NCBI RefSeq assembly: GCF_900890425.1
Contig: NZ_CAAHFG010000001.1
Span: 3,658,001 to 3,722,000 of the forward strand
DNA: 64,000 nucleotides
DNA from: Pontiella desulfatans
GTDB lineage: Bacteria; Verrucomicrobiota; Kiritimatiellia; Kiritimatiellales; Pontiellaceae
Reading direction: 5' to 3'
Shown here piece by piece: positions 52,963-59,001 of this stretch. The notes below the pieces were generated by a model that did not search any database, had not been told where the DNA came from, and saw nothing but the letters and a program-made list of their open reading frames with translations. Numbering within the stretch: position 1 is the first letter of the stretch; the number at the start of each line of letters is the position of its first letter. The position numbers and the translations under genes are program-made.

Positions 52963-54495
52963 TCAGAGCAGTTCCGGTTTTAACTCGCGGTCTTTGGCAT
53001 CAACGGGGTAGAGCGCACCTTCGGCTTCGAGCTGCCTGACCATGGCGGCAAACATCTGTCCGAGCTTTTCAGGATTCTTCGATGCGAGGTTATTGTTTTC
53101 GAAGGGATCAGCCTTGAGATTGAATAATTCATGATGGGGTTTTCCCTTGCCCCCGGGATTGTAGTCGTAGACGAGCTTCCAATCGCCGGACCGATAGCTG
53201 GTGAAATAGGCACTATTGTGCGGCCCGTGCGGGAAGTGCATCAGAAAAACTTCGGGGCGGGAGGGGTTGGGTTTTCCGGCAAACTGCTTTGCAAGATCCA
53301 CGCCATCGACGACGTGGCCCGCCGGCGTTTCAACTCCGGCCAGAGCAAGGATGGTGGGATAAAGATCCATGACCGTCCCAAGCTGCGGCTGAAGCACGCC
53401 CTGTGCAATCGGAAGTTTTTTCTGCCACGGGTTCGCCGGGTTCGGCTTGGCCCAGGCCGCAATAAAGGGAACACGCATGCCCCCTTCATAATGCGTGCCC
53501 TTTTTGCCGCGCAACGGCGCCGACGAGGCGTGGTCGTGCTTGTCTCCGAGCGGCGCGTCCGACCCATTATCGCCGAGAAACAGCACCAGCGTATCCTCGG
53601 CCACGCCGAGCTTATCCAGCTGGTCAAGAATGTCGCCGAGCGATTTATCTATGCCTTCGATCAATGTGGCATAGGCCTTAGCCTGCTTTGATTTATTGGC
53701 CTCCGCATAGTTGGCGGCAAAGCGCGGGTCGGAGTTGAACGGCGAATGCACGGCATAGTGCGACATGTGCAGGAAAAACGGCTTCTTTTCGGCCACGGCC
53801 TTTTCAAGCTGTGCATTGGCTTCAAGTGTAAGTGCTTCGGTCAGGAACGTGTCGGTGTCATAGTATTTTTCGAGATGCGGCACATTGTGGGTCATCTTTT
53901 TCCCACCCTTGCTGTATTTGGGATGGTTTCCGTAATGCTCTGCCGCATAGTAGCTCTTCGGCCTTCCCCAGGATGTGCCGCCGACGTTGACATCGAATCC
54001 AACATTCAGAGGATCGCTTCCCTCGCCCTTCAAGGGACCAAAGTGCGCCTTGCCGACGTGGATGGTGCAGTAGCCATTGGCGGAAAGCACGCGTGGCAGG
54101 GTAACATCGCCCTTTTTCAAACCCGTCCAATTCCATTCGGGGGGACCGTTCTTGCCCTTGTTGTTGGAGTAAGGGCTGATCCAGGTGGTGGTACCATGGC
54201 GCGTCGCGTTCTGCCCGGTGAGAATGGATGCGCGGCTCGGCGAACAGACGCTCTGGGCGCAGAAGCTATTAAAGCGGATACCCTGGCCGGCGAGACGCTG
54301 CATGCCCGGCGTGCGATACCAGTCGTTCAACGGATAACGCTTCGGCTGCCCGTCAGCATCGGCCAGGAACGGTACCGAGGTATCCATCACCCCCATATCA
54401 TCGACCAGAAATACCACCACATTGGGTCCATCCGCCCGGGCGGACACCAGCATCGAAACCCATACCGCAACACTCCACATCCACATCTTCATCAT
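52963..54495 (-). CDS. secreted S1-family sulfatase
   Basis: 510 aa from the ATG at 54495, which follows GGAAGGA. The open frame reaches 54591, but the extra 32 residues are not leader-like. Signal peptide MMKMWMWSVAVWVSMLVSARA. NVVVFLVDDMGVMDTS, then the catalytic motif with C84 in CSPSR and ASILTGQNATRHG. FLGDNGSDAPLGD and LFNLKADPFENNNLA also conform to the arylsulfatase-like subfamily. The gene stands alone; an IS3 element inserted at 54668 lies immediately upstream and has probably separated it from earlier upstream sequence, so its present promoter is uncertain. Confidence 0.92.
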   Translation of the reverse strand: MMKMWMWSVAVWVSMLVSARADGPNVVVFLVDDMGVMDTSVPFLADADGQPKRYPLNDWYRTPGMQRLAGQGIRFNSFCAQSVCSPSRASILTGQNATRHGTTTWISPYSNNKGKNGPPEWNWTGLKKGDVTLPRVLSANGYCTIHVGKAHFGPLKGEGSDPLNVGFDVNVGGTSWGRPKSYYAAEHYGNHPKYSKGGKKMTHNVPHLEKYYDTDTFLTEALTLEANAQLEKAVAEKKPFFLHMSHYAVHSPFNSDPRFAANYAEANKSKQAKAYATLIEGIDKSLGDILDQLDKLGVAEDTLVLFLGDNGSDAPLGDKHDHASSAPLRGKKGTHYEGGMRVPFIAAWAKPNPANPWQKKLPIAQGVLQPQLGTVMDLYPTILALAGVETPAGHVVDGVDLAKQFAGKPNPSRPEVFLMHFPHGPHNSAYFTSYRSGDWKLVYDYNPGGKGKPHHELFNLKADPFENNNLASKNPEKLGQMFAAMVRQLEAEGALYPVDAKDRELKPELL

Positions 54496-54723
54496 CTGTT
54501 TCCTTCCTAGTTCAAATAGTAGCTGATCGTTTCGCGGGACTGGTATTCTTTTCACTAATATCTTCATTGGTTTACCAACATTGCGTTCCATCCTTATTTA
54601 ATCATTGAAATTGCACATCCACCCTGCGCCTACCCCCAATCTTAAACCACGGATCGGTGAACTTAAGGTGGAACCTGCGGTTCCCTGTTCCGTGTTCTGG
54701 CGGCCAACGAGCCGCCCTTCCAT

Positions 54724-54798
54724 GATGCCGTCGCGGAGCGGAGCCCGTCCCCGAAGGGGCGGCCCGGAGGGCCGAGGGCGGAGCGCAGCGACGGCATC
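54724..54798. repeat. 75-bp structured segment in the IS3 3' region
   Basis: An 11-bp perfect inverted repeat GATGCCGTCGC / GCGACGGCATC encloses two smaller hairpins with 3-nt loops, CCCC-GAA-GGGG and GGCCC-GGA-GGGCC. It lies between the orfB stop and the left end of the IS3 element. It is much more GC-rich than the rest of the element and looks like an inserted repeat of the type at 2271 and 21304. Confidence 0.7.
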
Positions 54799-54806
54799 AC
54801 TTGCGA

Positions 54807-55652
54807 TCATGTTCTGACTGCTCCTTCCATGAATACCTCGGCGGGGGTGCGTTTGTCCAGAGCGCTGTGCTTCCTCTCGTGGTTGTAATATTTAAAATAG
54901 CTGTCAAGGCCCCGATGCAACGCATGCCCGTCGGCATAGCATGCGGGATAGATTTTCTCATACTTCACCGACCACCACAGTCGTTCGATGAATACGTTGT
55001 CCAACGCCCGGCCTCGCCCGTCCATGCTGATGGTGATGTTCTCGTTTAACAGGACACCGGTGAAGGCGTTCGAGGTGAACTGGCTTCCTTGGTCGGTGTT
55101 GAATATCTCCGGATTCCCCTGCGTCAGCGCACGCTCCAGCGCATCAACGCAGAACGTGCTCTCCATGGTGCTTGAGAGCTCCCAGGCGAGCACATAGCGG
55201 CTGTACCAGTCGATTACGGCGGTCAGGTACATGTATCCATGCCGCATCGGGATGTAGGTGATGTCCGTACTCCAAACCTGGTTCACCCGTTCGATGTCCA
55301 CATTGCGCAGCAAATAAGGGTAGATCTTGTGCCTCGGGGCGGGCTTGCTCGTGTGCGGACCGGGCGTGATGGCCTGAATCCCCATCAGCTGCATGAGGCG
55401 GGCGACCCGCTTGTGATTGACATCATAGTCTTGATCACGCAACCAGTCCGTCATGCGTGGATAGCCGAACTCCGGATGCCGGAGATACTGCTCGTCGATC
55501 AAACGCATCAGAAGCAGGTTCTCCGGCGTTTCCGGGGCGGGGTCGTAGTAGAAGCCCGATCTGGGGACGCCTGCGAGCCTACACTGCCGCCGAACCGAAT
55601 AATCGGTGCCGGGCTCCACCCAGCTGCGGCGCGTTGAAAGCGGCAGGCTCAT
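54807..55652 (-). CDS. IS3-family transposase OrfB
   Basis: 281 aa from the ATG that overlaps the orfA stop (ATGA). An HTH_21-like segment (RLIDEQYLRHPEFGYPRMTD) is followed by the integrase core with DDE residues: WSTDITYIP, FNTDQGSQFTS, and DNVFIERLWWSVKYEKIY about 35 residues later. GHALHRGLDSYFKYYNHERK ends the domain. The gene is intact. It can be made as an OrfAB fusion by -1 slippage at the A7G run before the orfA stop, or separately by reinitiation. It acts in copying and joining the IS ends. Confidence 0.92.
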   Translation of the reverse strand: MSLPLSTRRSWVEPGTDYSVRRQCRLAGVPRSGFYYDPAPETPENLLLMRLIDEQYLRHPEFGYPRMTDWLRDQDYDVNHKRVARLMQLMGIQAITPGPHTSKPAPRHKIYPYLLRNVDIERVNQVWSTDITYIPMRHGYMYLTAVIDWYSRYVLAWELSSTMESTFCVDALERALTQGNPEIFNTDQGSQFTSNAFTGVLLNENITISMDGRGRALDNVFIERLWWSVKYEKIYPACYADGHALHRGLDSYFKYYNHERKHSALDKRTPAEVFMEGAVRT

Positions 55653-55933
55653 AGCTTTTTTTCGAGCCACTTCACGTCCATCTTCAGACGCCCGATCTCT
55701 TCGTAAAGTGGAGCCGTAAGCTCTTCTTCCGTTTGAGCCTGCTTCTTTTTCCCCGATGCAAAAAGATCCGGCGCATTCGAAAGCAACTGCTTCTTCCAAT
55801 CCGAAATCTGGTTCGGATGGACCTGATATTCCGATGCCAGCTCCGCCAATGTCTTCACGCCCTTGATGGCCTCAATCGCCACCTTGGCCTTGAACTTGTC
55901 CGTGAATGTTCTTCGTTTTCTTCCCATTTCCAT
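55649..55933 (-). CDS. IS3-family transposase OrfA
   Basis: 94 aa: MGRKRRTFTDKFKAKVAIEA, then LAELASEYQVHPNQISDWKK (helix-turn-helix), and a leucine-zipper-like C-terminus (EEIGRLKMDVKWLEKKL). It binds the element's ends. The last codons contain GAAAAAAAGC, a slippery run, just before the TGA that overlaps orfB's ATG. Confidence 0.92.
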   Translation of the reverse strand: MEMGRKRRTFTDKFKAKVAIEAIKGVKTLAELASEYQVHPNQISDWKKQLLSNAPDLFASGKKKQAQTEEELTAPLYEEIGRLKMDVKWLEKKL

Positions 55934-55970
55934 GCGTCCTTTTGTACCATGTTGAGGACGCAGGTTCCAC

Positions 55971-56407
55971 TTAAGCCGGTGGTCCGAAAATCGGGGTTAA
56001 GCGCACCCGATAGAAGCCGGCAGCCTCCGCATAGTGAGTGGTATCGGTGTAGCTGTTTTGCGGGAACTCAATTCCGCTGGCGAGACTGGTAAAGCTATTG
56101 GTTAGGGTTCCGGTCTGCCAGACGCCGTATTCGCGATTGGAGACAGCGTTCCAGGAAACAACAAATCCGGAAAGATCCTGCGCGGCAGATGCGGCAAAAA
56201 ATGAAGTCCCGTTCGTCGGGTCTGACCCGGAGATAAATCCGGACAGGTTATCGAAACCGTCGCCATCGGCATCGACCGAGGCCACGGCATTTGTGACGTG
56301 ACCGAAATGGTCGAATTCCCAGCCGTTGGGCAGGCCGTCGTCATCGAAGTCGCCGCCGCGGCCAAACCACAGCAGAGCGATAAAAGAATGCAGAGTAGAT
56401 TTTTCAT
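55971..56407 (-). pseudogene. frameshifted small secreted protein: leader, TSP3 repeats and C-terminal module
   Basis: A start with signal peptide (MKNLLCILLSLCCGLAAA) is out of frame with the rest. The second frame picks up as GGDFDDDGLPNGWEFDHFGH, then VDADGDGFDNLSGFISG (calcium-binding TSP3/EF-hand-like), and ends with VSWNAVSNREYGVWQTGTL, PQNSYTDTTH and GFYRVRL. A single indel at the leader/mature junction would restore one protein of about 145 aa. The main domain normally in front of such tails is absent. The open frame continuing to 56882 is only a shadow of the next gene. The stop codon lies in the IS3 target duplication. Confidence 0.6.
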
Positions 56408-56415
56408 AAGGGATG

Positions 56416-58710
56416 TTAGGGACGATTGACACGTGTGCGATAGAAAGCGTTCGGAAAAACATTAGTGTCTGTGACAAAAAAATCGGCTCCGGTGCCCGGC
56501 TCGTTTCCAACCATTGGAACCCAGTGACCCTCAACCAGATTGGTTGAAAGATCGACGGTGTAGAAACGGTTGCTGGACGTTTGGAATGAGACAGTTTTCC
56601 AATCATTGGAAAAGCTGAGATCCGTCGCAAAGCAGTCGCCGAAAACCAGCGGTTCGGTGCCGGCAATGTATTCGTCGCGATTGGCGCAGCCGTCACCGTC
56701 TGGATCGGCGTCGGGATCGCCGAGGCCGTCGTCGATCTGCTGTTGGGTGAATTGGGAATCACGCCACGTTTCGTATCCATCGAAACGGAAGGCGGTGACT
56801 TCGTACGGGGCGAACGTTTTGCTGAACGATCCGCCGGGTGTTGAGTTTTCCAAACCCTGGAAAAGGTCGGTACGCATCGCATCGGGCACGCCGCTGAAGG
56901 TTACGGTGACCGCCTGCGTGGCGGAGTTGACGGCAAAGAGATACTGCTGGCCGAGATATTCACGCAGGGTATAGGTGACCGGTGGATAGGTATTGGTGAC
57001 CCCTGCCGGATAAACCAACTCCAGTTCGGCCGGCCCGGCTGTAATGCTATAGGTTACGCCGGTCGCTTCAGTTCCATCCATGAAGACCGGCGCAAAATTT
57101 TTGTCCAGATTGAGGTCGGCGGCGACGGATAGATAGCCGTCGAAGTAGGCCTGAAAGTCGTTTGTCCAGCTGGAACGCGGCCGCCAACCGGACCAGATAC
57201 TGATCCCCTTGCCGCCCATGATCAGGCCCATGTAGGCGTCGTGCCGGCACCAGTCATTAATCCAATGCTCCTCGCCGTCCATGGCATCGACGGCCATCCA
57301 GAGCATGATCCACGGCACGGCGTTTGTGTTAGCTGCGGCAATGGCTCCAAGTTCCTGCTCCATCGACCAGCGTGCCCAGATGCGGTTGTGCCTGAACGGG
57401 CTGGTTGTGGAAATATAGGTTCCCGAAGCACAGATATCCTGATATGGAACCGTGACGGCCAGCGCGGTGGCGTTGCGGTGGTTGGGTTCATACATCATTA
57501 CAGGCCGCCCGTATGGGTCGGTTTGCCGAATCACCTCAGACACAATTTCAATAAAATTCATTTCATTGCTCCTCCAGTACCGCAGTTCCTCGGGCACCAG
57601 ATCCCACATGGAAATATTCGGATTATGCATTACGGCGCTGACAACCGCTTTGGTTTCTGCAATGAGCGTTTCATCGGATGGCCAGACAAAATTGGTGGCT
57701 TGGGCGGAAAACCCGATCATGGATGGCAGCTGCACCTTATAGCTGAAGCTTGCACCCAGCACATCGGCTTCAGCCAGCGGACCGGCCTGGCCTGCAATCC
57801 CGCCATAGTACGGCCCGATGCCGGAGGAACCATGTTCCACAGCATATTGAGAATCGTCTCCGATGGTGGAATAGAAGCTGAACCAGAATTTGTCGCCCCA
57901 CGGGTAGGTGGCGCGCGCCGGCTTTTCGGGGCGGCTGAATTCATAGGCCACGCCGCTGATGCGCACATCGTCGATGATGCCGTTCAGGCCGGTATAAAGA
58001 CTGACCGAGCGCTGGCCGAGCGCGAGTGTGCGGCCCGTATGGTCGATAATCGATTTGCCACTGAAAACCTTGGAAACGAGCTCTTCGCCATCGACGTACA
58101 AGCGGGCGGTGTCATCGCCTGCATTCCATGTGGAGGCGACATGGTGCCAAACGCCGGTCGATGGAAGCCACGAAACGGTCGTGATCATTTTGTTGGTGTC
58201 GGAATCGCCGAAAGCGCATTTCAAAGCGTTGTTGTCATACCAGAGGTCATATCCGCCCTTGCTGGACCAGGCGTTGCCCTTGGAGACAAGAAACTGTATG
58301 CCGGCAACGCTGTTAAATAACACCCGGCATTCCACCGTCAGGCTTGGATCGGTTGCTGCCGGAAAAATGTTTGATCCGTTCCGCGTTGAGCACTTGGAGG
58401 CGATATCTGAACCGCCGGGAACATGCAGGCCGAATCCCTGTCTTCCACCAGGGCCAAAGAAACAGGTGGCGGTGTTGGTACTGTAGAACGCATCCCAGGT
58501 TTTATCCGGCTGATCCGGCACAACAGCCGAATACAGGCTTGCTCCGTTGGCGTAAACGGTCGACTCATCGAACGAATAATAAGCAATCGTGTCAGCGCAG
58601 GTTCCGTCGTAACCGCTCCACCAGTCGGACTGCGCCGCGACACCGGTCGCCAGTGAAATCACAAGGCAGCACACTGTATTCTTTAGATTATTGAGCATGT
58701 ATATATTCAT
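56416..58710 (-). CDS. secreted LamG plus barrel protein with TSP3 and C-terminal module (putative glycosidase)
   Basis: About 764 aa. The start is placed at 58710 (or 58698), because longer frames would begin inside the promoter; leader MLNNLKNTVCCLVISLATGVAA. A LamG-type domain (about 30-240: TIAYYSFDES, GVWHHVASTWNAGDD, GLNGIIDDVRIS) is followed by a barrel-like domain of about 330 residues: GDKFWFSFYSTIGDD, NPNISMWDLVPEELRYWRSN, RPVMMYEPNHRN, PWIMLWMAVDAMDGEEHW, YMGLIMGGKGISIWSGWRP. Conserved Glu/Asp and Trp suggest a hydrolase, but the family is not recognised. A beta domain, a TSP3-like DPDADPDGDGCANRDEY and the recurring STNLVEGHW module end the protein. Its promoter has operator G1. 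Confidence 0.7.
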   Translation of the reverse strand: MNIYMLNNLKNTVCCLVISLATGVAAQSDWWSGYDGTCADTIAYYSFDESTVYANGASLYSAVVPDQPDKTWDAFYSTNTATCFFGPGGRQGFGLHVPGGSDIASKCSTRNGSNIFPAATDPSLTVECRVLFNSVAGIQFLVSKGNAWSSKGGYDLWYDNNALKCAFGDSDTNKMITTVSWLPSTGVWHHVASTWNAGDDTARLYVDGEELVSKVFSGKSIIDHTGRTLALGQRSVSLYTGLNGIIDDVRISGVAYEFSRPEKPARATYPWGDKFWFSFYSTIGDDSQYAVEHGSSGIGPYYGGIAGQAGPLAEADVLGASFSYKVQLPSMIGFSAQATNFVWPSDETLIAETKAVVSAVMHNPNISMWDLVPEELRYWRSNEMNFIEIVSEVIRQTDPYGRPVMMYEPNHRNATALAVTVPYQDICASGTYISTTSPFRHNRIWARWSMEQELGAIAAANTNAVPWIMLWMAVDAMDGEEHWINDWCRHDAYMGLIMGGKGISIWSGWRPRSSWTNDFQAYFDGYLSVAADLNLDKNFAPVFMDGTEATGVTYSITAGPAELELVYPAGVTNTYPPVTYTLREYLGQQYLFAVNSATQAVTVTFSGVPDAMRTDLFQGLENSTPGGSFSKTFAPYEVTAFRFDGYETWRDSQFTQQQIDDGLGDPDADPDGDGCANRDEYIAGTEPLVFGDCFATDLSFSNDWKTVSFQTSSNRFYTVDLSTNLVEGHWVPMVGNEPGTGADFFVTDTNVFPNAFYRTRVNRP

Positions 58711-58750
58711 ATAAATCAACCCGTGTTTCTTTTCCCTGTCACCACCTAAT

Positions 58751-58816
58751 AGAATACCACACATCAATCCGGAAGCTAATCCACATCAGCGCAATCACCA
58801 CCCACCATTTGCGTCA
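58751..58816 (-). promoter_or_regulatory. operator/promoter G1 (LamG-barrel gene)
   Basis: Minus strand: TGACGCAA (58816-58809), TTGCGCTG (58794-58787; 22 bp apart), -35 position TAGCTT (58778-58773), 16-bp spacer, -10 TATTCT (58756-58751). The -10 lies inside the longest possible reading frame, which supports the downstream start codon for the gene. Confidence 0.65.
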
Positions 58817-58845
58817 CGATCACGATCTAAATAGCGAATCATCCC

Positions 58846-58912
58846 TGTCGCAAATCAGGAGGAACTATTGCGCACATTGCCGCTATGGTTTTGATGACAC
58901 TCAGGGTTAAAT
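58846..58912 (+). promoter_or_regulatory. operator/promoter G2 (776-aa protein gene)
   Basis: TGTCGCAA (58846-58853), TTGCGCAC (58868-58875; 22 bp apart), -35 position TATGGT (58884-58889), 17-bp spacer, -10 TTAAAT (58907-58912). The gene starts at 59002 after AAAGGAG. G1 and G2 stand back to back, giving a divergent regulated pair. Confidence 0.7.
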
Positions 58913-59001
58913 AGTAGTTATCAGAGGGAAGAGACTGGCGGCTGATCACCATCACCCTTCCCAAGGCACCTTGAAAGCAACCACGACAAAGGAGCAATGA
59001 G

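Larger units (their letters stand above)
54668..55970 (-). mobile_element. IS3-family insertion sequence, about 1.3 kb
   Basis: Ends carry the 12-bp inverted repeat GTGGAACCTGCG (54668-54679, inverse 55959-55970). Flanks show TTAAG on both sides (54663-54667 and 55971-55975), a probable 5-bp target duplication. Contains overlapping orfA and orfB. The right insertion point coincides with the stop codon (TTA on the plus strand) of the secreted-protein relic at 55971. Between orfB and the left end is an unusual structured segment. Confidence 0.85.

Noticed and set aside
54598-54817. Opposed 70-codon frames around 54600-54815
   Set aside because: They translate the IS3 end and its structured hairpin segment; no conserved protein features.
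55971-56882. 303-codon frame starting at 56882
   Set aside because: The first 160 codons are out-of-frame sequence of the 56416-58710 gene; only the part below 56407 shows protein-like motifs.
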